The notes: generated by a model not told the origin, from the sequence alone. Positions 23,407 through 31,541 are shown, numbered from the stretch's first letter. The stretch is 64,000 bases of DNA from JACCTU01 sp963788055 (GCA_963788055.1 CAWBFA010000005.1:310001-374000); one strand, 5' to 3'. Numbers and translations are program-made.

Positions 23407-24473
23407 CGCACGCGGCCGAGCAGCACCCAGCCGGCGAGCGGCGCGAGTGCGGCGAGCGCGAAGCCGACCCTCCACGAGCTGAGCGCGACGAGCGTCGCGA
23501 ACAGCGGCGGCACGACGACCCCCGACACGGAAAGCACGGTCTGCTGGAACCCGATCGCCGCACCGCTCCGTCCCGTGCCGGCGAGCTCGGCCGCCGCGAC
23601 GAACGAGAGGCCGTTCCATGCGGCCGACAGCGCGGTCGCGAGCACGAGCAGCGGCACGACGACGGCGTTCGACGCGTCGAGCAGGATCGCGGCCGCCGCG
23701 AACACGACGGTCGTGGCGAGGCCGATCCGCCGCAGCGGCACGATCCGCGAGCCGAGCACGTCCGACCAGCGCCCCGCACCGATCCGAAGACCCATCGCGA
23801 TGGCCTGCGACACGGCGAGCACGCCGGCGGCGCCGGCCGCCGTGTAGCCGCGCTCGTCGTGCAGGTAGAGGACGAGGAAGCTGAAGAGCACCATCTGCGC
23901 GGTCACGTAGAGACCGCTGCCACCGGAGAGCAGCCAGAGGCGCCGGTCGCGCAGCGTCCACTCGATCTCGGCCGGCTGCACACCTTCGCTCGGCAGTTCG
24001 CGCACCACCGCATATCCGATCAGCGCCGTGACGATGCAGAACCCACCGAGGAAGAGGAACGCGGCGCCGACCCCCGACGATTCGGCGAGGCGCGGGAGAA
24101 CGAGCGCACCGACGACGCCTCCGATCGGAACCGCGGTCTGTCGCACCCCGAACGCAAGGCCTCGCTCGCCGGGCCCGAACCACTGCATGACCGCCCGTCC
24201 GCTCGCGGACTGCACGCTCCCGCCCGCGGCGCCAGCCAACGCGAGCAGCGCACCCGCGGCGAGCGCCGAGTCGAGCAGGCCCATCGACGAGATCAGGACG
24301 CCGCAGGACGAAAGGCCCAAGGCGAGCGCGCGCCGCTCGCCGATCCGGTCGGTGACGAGCCCCCAAGGGAGCAGGGCGACCGTGAGCCCGACCCACTCGG
24401 CAGCCAGGAAGAAACCCACGCCCTGCAGGCTCAGTTCGTAGTGCTCGCGGAGCGCGGGCGCCATTGCCGGCAA
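23403..24473 (-). CDS. MFS transporter
   Basis: At least 356 residues with about eleven hydrophobic helices. AAEWVGLTVALLPWGLVTDRIGERRALALG is the MFS loop 2-3 motif. AGAAGGSVQSASGRAVMQWFGPGERGLAFGVRQTAVPIGG follows. The TTG at 24471-24473 is used, but the frame continues upstream with hydrophobic sequence (WAVLAAGTAAQASFSTITLG), which is likely helix 1 and gives the usual twelve. No standard start codon is found there before the aldehyde dehydrogenase stop. Substrate unknown. Possibly the same operon as that dehydrogenase, 80 bp upstream. Confidence 0.82.
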   Translation of the reverse strand: MPAMAPALREHYELSLQGVGFFLAAEWVGLTVALLPWGLVTDRIGERRALALGLSSCGVLISSMGLLDSALAAGALLALAGAAGGSVQSASGRAVMQWFGPGERGLAFGVRQTAVPIGGVVGALVLPRLAESSGVGAAFLFLGGFCIVTALIGYAVVRELPSEGVQPAEIEWTLRDRRLWLLSGGSGLYVTAQMVLFSFLVLYLHDERGYTAAGAAGVLAVSQAIAMGLRIGAGRWSDVLGSRIVPLRRIGLATTVVFAAAAILLDASNAVVVPLLVLATALSAAWNGLSFVAAAELAGTGRSGAAIGFQQTVLSVSGVVVPPLFATLVALSSWRVGFALAALAPLAGWVLLGRVR

Positions 24474-24553
24474 CCCGAGGGTGATCGTCGAGAAGCTCGC
24501 TTGCGCCGCCGTGCCCGCGGCGAGTACCGCCCAGCGGTAGCGGGACCGAGGTC

Positions 24554-26026
24554 CTACAGCTGGAAGGGGTTGTACGGCTTCGGCGAGGTCGACACGAGCA
24601 CGCTCTTCGTCTCGAGGTAGAGCTCGAGCGTGTCGAGGCCGAGCTCGCGGCCGAAGCCGGACTGCTTGTAGCCGCCGAACGGGATTCCGGGGAACGCGGT
24701 GTACGGCGTGTTGATCCCGACCATCCCCGACTTGATCTGGCGCGCGAGCCTGTGGCCCTTCGCCGGGTCGCCGGTCCAGACGGTCGCGAACAGGCCGTAC
24801 CTCGTGTCGTTCGCGATCCGGGCCGCGTCCTTCTCGTCCTCGAACGGGATGATCGTGACGACGGGCCCGAAGATCTCCTCCTGCGCGACCTCCATCCCGT
24901 TGTCGACCTGCGCAAGAACGGTCGGCTTGTAGAACGCGCCTTTGCCGTCGCCTTGCTCCCCGCCGGTCACGACCTCGGCGCCTGCCTCACGTCCACGCTC
25001 GACGAAGCCGTGCACGCGGTCGCGGTGGCTCTCGCTGATGAGGGAGCCCATCTGCGTCTCGGGGTCGAGCGGGTCGCCGACCTTGATCGCGCCCGCTTTC
25101 TCGGCGAACTGCGCGACAACGTCGTCGTAGATCGAACGCTCGACGAGCAGCCGCGAGCGCGCCTCGCAACTCTGTCCCGCCGAGTAGTAGATCGAGTACG
25201 CGGCGCTCGGGATCGCGTCAGCGAGGTCGGCATCGGCGAAGACGAGATTCGGGCTCTTGCCTCCGAGCTCGAGGGTCAGCCGCTTGATCGGGTCGGAGCA
25301 GAGACGCATGATCTCGCCGCCGGTTTTCGTCGAGCCGGTGAACGCGACCTTGTCGACGCCGGGGTGCGTGACGAGGTGCGAGCCGGTCGTCGGCCCGTCG
25401 CCGGGTACGACGTTGACGACGCCCGGCGGGAAGCCGACCTCGACGGCGAGCTCGGCAAGCCGCAGCGCGGTCAGCGGCGTCTGCGGATCGGGCTTGAGCA
25501 CGATCGTGCACCCCGCGGCGAGCGCGGGCGCGACCTTCCAGGCGGTCATCATGAACGGGTAGTTCCAGGGCACGATCTGCGCGCAGACCCCTACGGGCTC
25601 CTTCAGGGAGTAGAAGAGGAGGGAGCCCCCGATCGGGTTCGAGCGGCCGGCGATCGACGCGATCGCCGAGGCGAAGAAGCGGTAGTGCTCGGTCGCAAGC
25701 GCGATCTCCGCCTTCACCGAGGAGATGGCCTTGCCGACGTTCCGCGACTCGAGCTCGGCGAGCTCCTTGCGGTTCGCCACGATTGCATCGGCGAGCGCGT
25801 GCAGGAGGCGTGAGCGCTCGTTCGGGGGCGTCTTCGCCCACGGCCCCTCGAGCGCGGTCCGTGCGGCCTCCACGGCGCGGTCGACGTCCTGCGGACCGCC
25901 CATAGCCGCCCTCGCGAGCGGCTCCCCGCTTGCAGGCTCGACGAGCTCGCGGACCTCCCCGGAGACCGGCTCGGCGAACTCGCCGGCGATGAAGAGCCCG
26001 TACTCGCGCTCGGTGGCAACCGCCAT
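24554..26026 (-). CDS. NAD(P)-dependent aldehyde dehydrogenase
   Basis: A 490-residue enzyme of the broad aldehyde dehydrogenase family, close to betaine-aldehyde and phenylacetaldehyde dehydrogenases. PWNYPFMMTAWKVAPALAAGCT is the cofactor pocket, FTGSTKTGGEIM the NAD turn, Glu253 the general base in TLELGGKSPNLVF, and Cys287 the nucleophile in SAGQSCEARSRL. The C-terminal PYTAFPGIPFGGYKQSGFGRELG is intact. The ATG at 26024-26026 is the first gene of a minus-strand pair with the MFS transporter. It oxidises an aldehyde to an acid; substrate not fixed. Confidence 0.93.
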   Translation of the reverse strand: MAVATEREYGLFIAGEFAEPVSGEVRELVEPASGEPLARAAMGGPQDVDRAVEAARTALEGPWAKTPPNERSRLLHALADAIVANRKELAELESRNVGKAISSVKAEIALATEHYRFFASAIASIAGRSNPIGGSLLFYSLKEPVGVCAQIVPWNYPFMMTAWKVAPALAAGCTIVLKPDPQTPLTALRLAELAVEVGFPPGVVNVVPGDGPTTGSHLVTHPGVDKVAFTGSTKTGGEIMRLCSDPIKRLTLELGGKSPNLVFADADLADAIPSAAYSIYYSAGQSCEARSRLLVERSIYDDVVAQFAEKAGAIKVGDPLDPETQMGSLISESHRDRVHGFVERGREAGAEVVTGGEQGDGKGAFYKPTVLAQVDNGMEVAQEEIFGPVVTIIPFEDEKDAARIANDTRYGLFATVWTGDPAKGHRLARQIKSGMVGINTPYTAFPGIPFGGYKQSGFGRELGLDTLELYLETKSVLVSTSPKPYNPFQL

Positions 26027-26087
26027 CGCAGGACACCCTAACGGAGCACGGGTTTCTGACGTCCTGGATCCAGGGTAGGCTCATTGC

Positions 26088-26333
26088 GTGTCCGAAACCG
26101 TTCACGTCGAGGCAGCTCGGATCCCAGATCGCGATCGACTGCTTGCGACGCTGCAGGAGCACGGCCACTCCGCCCGCCCGCTCGGCGAGGTCGAGATCGA
26201 GATCCCACTGGGCGGCGACGACGAAGGCGACGACGTCTACGCCGACGTGGAGCAGGTCGTGATGACGCTCGGCGCGCCGTTCGTGCCGATCAAGCACGAA
26301 GGCGTGATCTACATCCGACCACCCGTCGGTTAG
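26088..26333 (+). CDS. conserved hypothetical protein
   Basis: An 81-residue acidic protein. It starts at the GTG at 26088 and reads SETVHVEAARIPDRDRLLATLQEHGHS, with alternating hydrophobic and charged residues and a final VVMTLGAPFVPIKHEGVIYIRPP. It looks like a single alpha/beta domain with no signal peptide or metal motif. I do not recognise the family. It ends 100 bp before a perfect hairpin and is convergent with the next gene. Confidence 0.6.
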   Translation: MSETVHVEAARIPDRDRLLATLQEHGHSARPLGEVEIEIPLGGDDEGDDVYADVEQVVMTLGAPFVPIKHEGVIYIRPPVG

Positions 26334-26430
26334 TCCCCCGGGAACGTTTGTCCGAGAGAGGGAGGTCGCCGCGGAGGCGTGGCTCTGCCACGCCGGGAGC
26401 TCCTGCGGTCGAGGGTCCGCTGCGTACAAC

Positions 26431-26459
26431 CCGCGGAAAGTGCAAAGCACTTTCCGCGG
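26431..26459. terminator. perfect hairpin terminator with GCGGAAAGTGC arms
   Basis: A 13-bp perfect stem, CCGCGGAAAGTGC / GCACTTTCCGCGG, with loop AAA between convergent genes. A second, weaker hairpin of the GGCGTGGC...GCCACGCC type lies just upstream (about 26376-26394). The arm sequence recurs at the end of paaB. Confidence 0.75.
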
Positions 26460-26463
26460 CTAG

Positions 26464-26805
26464 CTAGCGACCGAAGAACCAGCGCTCGAGCGGGCCGAGC
26501 AGCTCCTTGCGCGTGAACGGCGGGACGTGCTGCGGCCGGCCGTCGTCCTCCGAGACGCGAAGGTCGTCTTCGAGCACCTCGTTCGCCTTCTCGAGCGCGT
26601 CTGCGAGCTCGTGGCCCTCGAAGACGTAGTCGTCGGCGCGGGGCTCGTCCGAGGCGCGGTGCTGCGGGTTGACCGCGCGGCCAACGGCCCAGAGCGCTCC
26701 CTCGCGCCGTTCGATCCAGACGACGATGCGCTCATCAGCACCCTCGTCGTCGAATCCGCGGATCTCCCGCTCTGCGAACCGCCCGGAAGTCGCCCTCCGC
26801 CTCAC
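26464..26805 (-). CDS. conserved hypothetical protein
   Basis: A 113-residue soluble protein starting at the GTG at 26803-26805. It has a beta-strand segment ERIVVWIERREGALWAVGRAVNPQ, a helix ADALEKANEVLEDDLRVSEDD and a C-terminal QHVPPFTRKELLGPLERWFFGR. No known motif is seen. It is divergent from the gene at 26827 (21-bp gap). Function unknown. Confidence 0.62.
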   Translation of the reverse strand: MRRRATSGRFAEREIRGFDDEGADERIVVWIERREGALWAVGRAVNPQHRASDEPRADDYVFEGHELADALEKANEVLEDDLRVSEDDGRPQHVPPFTRKELLGPLERWFFGR

Positions 26806-26826
26806 GGGAGTCTACGATACGGGCTC

Positions 26827-27084
26827 GTGGCCAGCATCTCGCAGTTCTTTCGGAACCCGCTTGGGTTCCTGTTCGAGCGAACGAGCCAGGAGGACCGGCT
26901 CGCGGCCTACATCATCCGCGAGCACGATCGCGGACGTTCGCTCGAGGACATCCTGAATGACCGCTACATCCTGAACCGCACGTCGCCTCAGCAGCTCCGC
27001 CGGCTGCTGGAGAACCCTGACCTCGTCCGCGCGCTCGGGAACGACACGATCGAGTCCGTGCGGACGACGATGACGTCGAGCTAG
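26827..27084 (+). CDS. conserved hypothetical protein
   Basis: An 85-residue protein beginning at the GTG at 26827: VASISQFFRNPLGFLFERTSQEDRL, then AAYIIREHDRGRSLEDILNDRYILNRTSPQQLRRLLENPDLVRALG. It is helical and charged and resembles short conserved proteins found singly in actinobacteria. I do not assign a function. It overlaps the convergent ornithine-cyclodeaminase-like gene by 4 bp. Confidence 0.68.
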   Translation: MASISQFFRNPLGFLFERTSQEDRLAAYIIREHDRGRSLEDILNDRYILNRTSPQQLRRLLENPDLVRALGNDTIESVRTTMTSS

Positions 27085-28010
27085 AGAGCTCTGCCGGCGC
27101 CGCGTTCGCGCGCGCGCTCGACAACGGCCGCTCCTACGGCGACGTCCCACGCGGCGATCCCGTTCGACTTGAAGACGACGATGTCCTCGTCGCTCTCGCG
27201 TCCGCGGACCTCGCCGGCGACGACGTCCTGGAGCTCGTGCACCTCGAGCCAGTCGAGCAGCCCTTGCGCAACGGGCTCGATCAGGTCGCCCGACTCGAGC
27301 CTGGCCTGCTCGCGCGAGTCGCAGCAGACGAAGGTCGCACGCTCCAGGACTGCGTTGTCGAGCTCACGCGCCTTCGGGTCGTTCGCCCCCACCGCGCACA
27401 CCAGCGCACCCGGCTGCAGCCACTCGCCGCGCAGCACGGGATCCTTCGAGGTCGTGACCGTGACGACGACGTCCTGCTCGCCGGCGTCGCTGTGCGATTC
27501 CCCGGCTTCCGCGCCGACGCGCGCGCAGAAGTCCTCGAGCCGCTCCTCCGAGCGGCAGTAGGCGACGACGCGCTCGATCGTGGGCACCGCCTCGCGGATG
27601 CACGCAACCTGCGACTCGGCCTGCCAACCGCAGCCGATCACGCCGAGCGTCCGGCTGTTCGACTTGGCGAGGAACTTGGCGGCGATCCCGCTCGCGGCGC
27701 CGGTCCGCAGCTGCCCGAGCTTGTCCGCCTCGATCACCGCGACGAGCTCCGCGCCCGCGAGATCGAAGAGCACGACGACGAACGGCGTGCCGCCGGGAAG
27801 CCACGCGTAGGTCTTGAGTCCCGCGAGCTCGAGCTCGCGATCGGCTGCGGCCATGTACGCGAAGACGCCGTCCTCGACCGGGATCCGCGTTCGAGGCCGG
27901 TTCTCGACGACGCCGCGGGCGAGCCTGATGAAGCACGCCTCGATCGCATCGAGCGCCTCGCGCGGCGAGAGCAGCTCGGCGACCTCGCTCTCGCTCAGGT
28001 ACAGCGGCAC
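27081..28010 (-). CDS. ornithine cyclodeaminase/mu-crystallin family protein
   Basis: A 309-residue NAD-dependent protein. The N-terminal LYLSESEVAELLSPREALDAIEACF and PRTRIPVEDGVFAYMAAADRELELAGLKTY are family signatures; the Rossmann core is RTLGVIGCGWQAESQVACI (about 122-140). ADKLGQLRTGAASGIAAKFLA holds the substrate-binding Arg-Thr-Gly-Ala. It may be an ornithine cyclodeaminase, an alanine dehydrogenase or an imine reductase. Starts at the ATG at 28008-28010. The next gene downstream on the strand is the convergent small protein. Confidence 0.9.
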   Translation of the reverse strand: MPLYLSESEVAELLSPREALDAIEACFIRLARGVVENRPRTRIPVEDGVFAYMAAADRELELAGLKTYAWLPGGTPFVVVLFDLAGAELVAVIEADKLGQLRTGAASGIAAKFLAKSNSRTLGVIGCGWQAESQVACIREAVPTIERVVAYCRSEERLEDFCARVGAEAGESHSDAGEQDVVVTVTTSKDPVLRGEWLQPGALVCAVGANDPKARELDNAVLERATFVCCDSREQARLESGDLIEPVAQGLLDWLEVHELQDVVAGEVRGRESDEDIVVFKSNGIAAWDVAVGAAVVERARERGAGRAL

Positions 28011-28011
28011 G

Positions 28012-28452
28012 TCACGTGGCCCGGATGAAGCTGACGCGGCCGTTCGACTCGAGCACCGCCCACTTGACCTCGTCGAGCGACGCGATCTGCTGCATCCGAG
28101 CCTCGGAGAGCAGCTCGTCCACCGTCATCCGCTCCTTGCGGAGGTTTGACTCGATCACCTCGCCTTCCTGCACGACGATCAGCGGCTGCGGGTCGAGCAG
28201 CGGCTCCAAGCGACGGAAGCGAAAGCGTGCGTACGACACCGCGAGCACCATCACCGCGAACGTTCCGGTGGCGAGCACCGCACCCGTGAACGACATATCG
28301 CTCTGAGTGACGCCCTGCTGCATCAAGTCGCCAACGACGACGAGCAGGATCAAGTCGAACGGCTCGAGCGAGGACAGCTCACGCCGTCCCACGAGTCGCG
28401 TGAGCACGAAGACGAAGACGAACGCGAAGAAGGCTCTGACGACGATGTCCAT
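28012..28452 (-). CDS. DUF421/YetF-like membrane protein
   Basis: A 146-residue inner-membrane protein with three N-terminal helices (IVVRAFFAFVFVFVLTRLVG, FDLILLVVVGDLMQQGVTQSD, AVLATGTFAVMVLAVSYA) and a cytoplasmic tail with PLIVVQEGEVIESNLRKERM and TVDELLSEARMQQIASLDEV, the DUF421 signature. It is shorter than the usual 200+ residues, consistent with a single C-terminal domain copy. Its ATG overlaps the upstream stop by one base (TAATG). Function unknown. Confidence 0.88.
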   Translation of the reverse strand: MDIVVRAFFAFVFVFVLTRLVGRRELSSLEPFDLILLVVVGDLMQQGVTQSDMSFTGAVLATGTFAVMVLAVSYARFRFRRLEPLLDPQPLIVVQEGEVIESNLRKERMTVDELLSEARMQQIASLDEVKWAVLESNGRVSFIRAT

Positions 28453-28973
28453 TAGGGCCAGATCGTGACGTCGCGCTGCGCGGTCGCGAGGAGCTCCGTG
28501 TCGTCGTACAGTCGGACGTCCTGGCTGCGCCGGCCGAGATTGTTGGGGTTCACCTGAAACTGCACGTAGACGGTGATCGAGTCGCCCGCGGCCACGTGGC
28601 CGAAGTCGAGCGCGAGATCGCCGTCTCGGCTCGCTTCCCGGACCGGTGCCGGCTCGATCGTGTTGATGTGCGTCGACTCGAGCCACCCGGAGGCGAGCAC
28701 GAGCGTCGCCTTGCCGATCTCCTCGTGCGCGCTGATCCGAAAGCGCCCCTGGAAGTAGAGCCCGCCGCGCACGTCGACCGGCGCGGAGACCTCGAGCAGC
28801 GCGGTCGGCGCGTCCACCTCCGAGCCAGTCGGACTCTGTCCGTACACGTTCGCGAGCCCGAGCAGCAACGCGATCGCGAGCAGCAGGAAGAACGCGCGCC
28901 GAGCGCGAAGCTCGATGACCTCAGTCGCATCGCGGTTGTCCTTCAGGGTGAGTGACTGGGGCGTCTCGGCCAT
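28452..28973 (-). CDS. membrane-anchored hypothetical protein
   Basis: A 173-residue protein. Residues 29-45 form one membrane helix (FFLLLAIALLLGLANVYG); the remaining 125 residues are outside. They have an Ig-like beta pattern: ALLEVSAPVDVRGGLYFQGRFRI, KATLVLASGWLESTHINTIEP, GDSITVYVQFQVNPNNLGR and DVRLYDDTELLATAQRDVTI. It is coupled to the DUF421 gene, so the two may work together in the envelope. No enzyme motif is seen. Confidence 0.72.
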   Translation of the reverse strand: MAETPQSLTLKDNRDATEVIELRARRAFFLLLAIALLLGLANVYGQSPTGSEVDAPTALLEVSAPVDVRGGLYFQGRFRISAHEEIGKATLVLASGWLESTHINTIEPAPVREASRDGDLALDFGHVAAGDSITVYVQFQVNPNNLGRRSQDVRLYDDTELLATAQRDVTIWP

Positions 28974-29041
28974 CCCACACGGTTCCCGCCGAACATCGAT
29001 GATCCTCCGCCGTCAGGAGACGTGACGCGGAGAAGGGAGCA

Positions 29042-29077
29042 GCAAAATTGAGGCGCCTTCTGGCGCCGATTTTTTGC
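29042..29077 (+). terminator. hairpin with T tract
   Basis: GCAAAATTGAGGCGCC (29042-29057), loop TTCT, then GGCGCC and GATTTTTTGC form a long stem, followed on the plus strand by T-rich sequence. It lies just before the duplicated tRNA segment. The design (A-rich base, GGCGCC top) resembles the hairpin after groEL at 33592-33630. Confidence 0.55.
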
Positions 29078-29083
29078 GGCGAC

Positions 29084-29128
29084 GCGCCCGGCACGATTCG
29101 AACGTGCGACCTCTGCCTCCGCAGGGCA
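29084..29128. repeat. 45-bp duplicate of the tRNA-Arg 3' part
   Basis: These 45 bases are identical to 29988-30032, the 3' acceptor arm, T arm, variable loop and anticodon-arm part of the tRNA-Arg gene. The rest of the tRNA is missing here, so it is not a functional tRNA. This is the usual look of an integration-site duplication. Confidence 0.85.
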
Positions 29129-29244
29129 TCCGCCCGAAACGACGGGGGACGACGGTGGTGGTGCCCGTCGACGAGCTCGTCAGCGAGCCCTCGAACAGCG
29201 TGAAGCTGACCTCCGCGAGCCGTCGACGGCACGGACGGCGGGGA

Positions 29245-29682
29245 CTAGACCGATGGAGACGAAGTGTGGAGACGGTCCCGGCTGATTGTCCGAGCGAGCA
29301 GCACGCCGCCGGCGAAGCAGATTGCACCTGTTGCGAGGATGCCGAGCTCCTCGTACAGCCACGTTGGCCCCACGCCTTCGAACGAAGACTTGAGAATCTC
29401 GTCGAGGATCGTGTAGAGCAGGAAAAGAGCCACAACAGCGGCGAGCGCACCGAGCAGCTGTGCCCACACAGGAAAGCGACGGAGAAGCGCGATGCCGACG
29501 GCCGTGGCGCCTATAACCATGAAAGAGACGGCCGAGAGGTAGAGCACGGGGACCGGCATCGCGTCAGGATCGCGGCCGAGCAAGTCGTTGAGCGTGATGA
29601 CGGCCACCTTGAGGACCCACAGGGCGCCACCCAGTGCGAACACCCAGACTCCCCAATGCATCCAGGCGCGCAGCGCGGTCAA
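29245..29682 (-). CDS. four-helix membrane protein
   Basis: A 145-residue membrane protein with four hydrophobic helices (WGVWVFALGGALWVLKVAVITL, VLYLSAVSFMVIGATAVGIALL, LLGALAAVVALFLLYTIL and LGILATGAICFAGGVLLA). The start is a TTG at 29680-29682 or the ATG at 29659-29661. It lies between the duplicated tRNA segments and has no relation to its neighbours. Family not recognised. Confidence 0.55.
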   Translation of the reverse strand: MTALRAWMHWGVWVFALGGALWVLKVAVITLNDLLGRDPDAMPVPVLYLSAVSFMVIGATAVGIALLRRFPVWAQLLGALAAVVALFLLYTILDEILKSSFEGVGPTWLYEELGILATGAICFAGGVLLARTISRDRLHTSSPSV

Positions 29683-29987
29683 CGTGAGCGGAGTATCTCA
29701 CGCCACGTCGGACGCTCCGCAACCGGCGTAACGTGAAGGTCGATGGCGACGTTGATCGAGCCTCGTCGGTGCGACGCGCCGCTGCCGACGGGGCGCGGAA
29801 GGATGATCCCTTACGCCTCCCGGCACGGCAGTCGGGGGGAGGCGCTTAGAGAGCCTCCCCGGGACCCGCTGCGACCCCGGCCGTTGGGGCACGCTCGGAG
29901 GTTTGGGGCATGAGTGGGGCACGAACCGAGTGGCGGACCCCGCCCACCGCACGCGGGAAGCGGACGGTTAGCAGGGGTTCGTGAGAT
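29683..29987. other. non-coding stretch beside tRNA
   Basis: About 305 bp between the small membrane protein and the tRNA. Reading frames here look non-biological. It contains GC-rich inverted stretches such as GGGGGAGGC...GCCTCCCC (about 29834-29860) and no recognisable promoter. It would be the distal part of the putative integrated remnant. Confidence 0.4.
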
Positions 29988-30059
29988 GCGCCCGGCACGA
30001 TTCGAACGTGCGACCTCTGCCTCCGCAGGGCAGCGCTCTATCCCCTGAGCTACGGGCGC
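29988..30059 (-). tRNA. tRNA-Arg, anticodon GCG
   Basis: A 72-nt cloverleaf on the reverse strand: acceptor GCGCCCG/CGGGCGC, D arm GCTC/GAGC, anticodon stem CTGCC/GGCAG with loop CTGCGGA, T arm GCACG/CGTGC with TTCGAAT. The anticodon is GCG (complement of 30024-30026), decoding CGC/CGU. The CCA end is not encoded. Its 5' 10 nt overlap the ygfZ stop region. Confidence 0.9.
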
Positions 30060-30832
30060 GAGGCGGCCAAGTGTAGCCGCGCCTTCGCGGCGCCGATCTC
30101 GAGGACGGCGTCGTCGGGCACCTCGGTACGCACGTAGGCGAGCGCAAGGCCCGGCACGACGCTCGTCACGCGGCCGACGGCCTTCTCGCCGAGCCGGATC
30201 TCCGAGTCGGGGTCGACCTCGCCGTCGAGGTCGAGCACCCGCAACCGGCGGTTGAGCTTGCCGCGATAGTGCTGGCGGGCGATCGGCTCCTGCCCCGGAT
30301 AGCAGCCCTTCGAGAATGAGACGGCCCGCTCCGTCAGGCCCGCTTCGGCGGGGAGCACCCGGTCGTCGATCTCCGCGCCGAAGCGGGGAGTGCCCGCCTC
30401 GATGCGGAGCCGTTCGAGATCCTCGGGGGCGATCGGCTCGCCGGCTACCTCCGCGTCGAGCACCTCCCAGGCTTCCCGGCCGTAGTCCACGTTGCCGAGA
30501 GCACCGTCAGGACGCTCGCCGAAGACGAGCGTCGACGTGTGCTCCTCGGCCTCGACCTCGGCCTTCGCCGCGAAACGCATGCGCACGAGCTCGGCGCGGA
30601 CGCGCTCTCCGAGCTCGGGCTCGGTGAGGAGGAGGAAGTCGTCTGCAGACCGACGGAGCACTCGAAGCGGCGCGATCACCCGCGCCTTCGCTGTGAGCAG
30701 CAACGCCTCGCAGCTCTCGCCCGGTGCGAGGGCCTCGACGTCGTTCGAGAGCATCCGCTGCAGGTAGTCGGCCGCGTCGGGACCGGCAACGCGGACGAAC
30801 GCGCGCGGCCGCTTGGCTGTGACGGTTGCCAT
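30050..30832 (-). CDS. YgfZ/GcvT-like folate-binding protein
   Basis: A 260-residue protein of the YgfZ family, which helps keep or repair Fe-S clusters with folate. The signature KGCYPGQE, with the conserved Cys, is at about 174-181, and the N-terminal domain has FVRVAGPDAADYLQRMLSNDVEAL. The ATG (30830-30832) is 18 bp from the divergent sulfite-oxidase-like gene. The 3' end runs into the tRNA-Arg gene: the last codons CGC CCG TAG are also the tRNA 5' bases. The C-terminus is therefore fixed by the tRNA position, which is unusual. Confidence 0.9.
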   Translation of the reverse strand: MATVTAKRPRAFVRVAGPDAADYLQRMLSNDVEALAPGESCEALLLTAKARVIAPLRVLRRSADDFLLLTEPELGERVRAELVRMRFAAKAEVEAEEHTSTLVFGERPDGALGNVDYGREAWEVLDAEVAGEPIAPEDLERLRIEAGTPRFGAEIDDRVLPAEAGLTERAVSFSKGCYPGQEPIARQHYRGKLNRRLRVLDLDGEVDPDSEIRLGEKAVGRVTSVVPGLALAYVRTEVPDDAVLEIGAAKARLHLAASRP

Positions 30833-30850
30833 CGCAATTAGTCTAGGCAC

Positions 30851-31456
30851 GTGTTCCGGGGTAGGGCGGAAAAGAAGGTCGCGGACGCCGGGTACGACCC
30901 CGCACGCCTCCCGCCGGGTCAGTACCTCACGGACAAGTGGCCGGTGCTGCACGCAGGCTCCGTGCCGGACACCGACCTCACAACCTGGGACTTCCGAGTC
31001 TCCGGGGAGGTCGAGAACCCGATCACGCTGAGCTGGGACGAGTTCGCCGCGCTGCCGAGGGCGGACAACGTGCAGGACATTCACTGCGTCACGCGGTGGA
31101 GCCGATTCGACACTCGGTTCGAAGGCGTTCACTGGCGCGAGGTCGCGAAGCTCGTGCACCCGAAGCCGAGCGCTCGCTTCGTGGTCGCGCACGCCGAGCA
31201 GGGCTTCACCTCGAACGTGCCGATCGAGTTTCTCGAGGACGACCTCGCGCTGCTCGCGACGGAGGCAGACGGCGAGCCGCTGACTCCCGAGCACGGCTGG
31301 CCGCTCCGGCTCGTGATTCCGGGTAAGTACTTCTGGAAGAGCGCGAAGTGGCTCCGCGGGCTCGAGCTCAGGGCGACCGACGAGCCGGGGTTCTGGGAGC
31401 GCTACGGCTACCACAACGACGCCGACCCCTGGCGCGAAGAGCGCTACGAATTTTGA
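30851..31456 (+). CDS. sulfite oxidase-like molybdopterin protein
   Basis: A 201-residue oxidoreductase of the molybdopterin-binding sulfite oxidase family. The Mo-ligand Cys79 is in NVQDIHCVTRWS; SGEVENPITLSWDEFAALP precedes it and WPLRLVIPGKYFWKSAKWLRGLEL follows. There is no signal peptide, so it may be a cytoplasmic YedY-like enzyme. The start is the GTG at 30851. It is divergent from ygfZ with an 18-bp gap, so the promoters must overlap coding DNA. A hairpin lies about 85 bp downstream. Confidence 0.9.
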   Translation: MFRGRAEKKVADAGYDPARLPPGQYLTDKWPVLHAGSVPDTDLTTWDFRVSGEVENPITLSWDEFAALPRADNVQDIHCVTRWSRFDTRFEGVHWREVAKLVHPKPSARFVVAHAEQGFTSNVPIEFLEDDLALLATEADGEPLTPEHGWPLRLVIPGKYFWKSAKWLRGLELRATDEPGFWERYGYHNDADPWREERYEF

Positions 31457-31541
31457 GCGTGCCCAGGAATCCCTCGAACAAGGGACGGAGCCTGTTTCAG
31501 AGACGCCGATACCTGGGTTGACCCACCTCCCCCACCCCTCG

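Larger units (their letters stand above)
29084..30032. mobile_element. possible integration-site scar
   Basis: A 904-bp spaced direct repeat of the tRNA 3' end brackets a small membrane protein gene and non-coding sequence. This matches an element integrated by a tyrosine recombinase at a tRNA that has since been largely lost. No integrase is visible inside, so the evidence is only the repeat. Confidence 0.35.

Noticed and set aside
29683..29987. Integrase remnant next to the tRNA
   Set aside because: No catalytic Arg-His-Arg-Tyr pattern could be read in any frame, so only the att-like repeat is reported.
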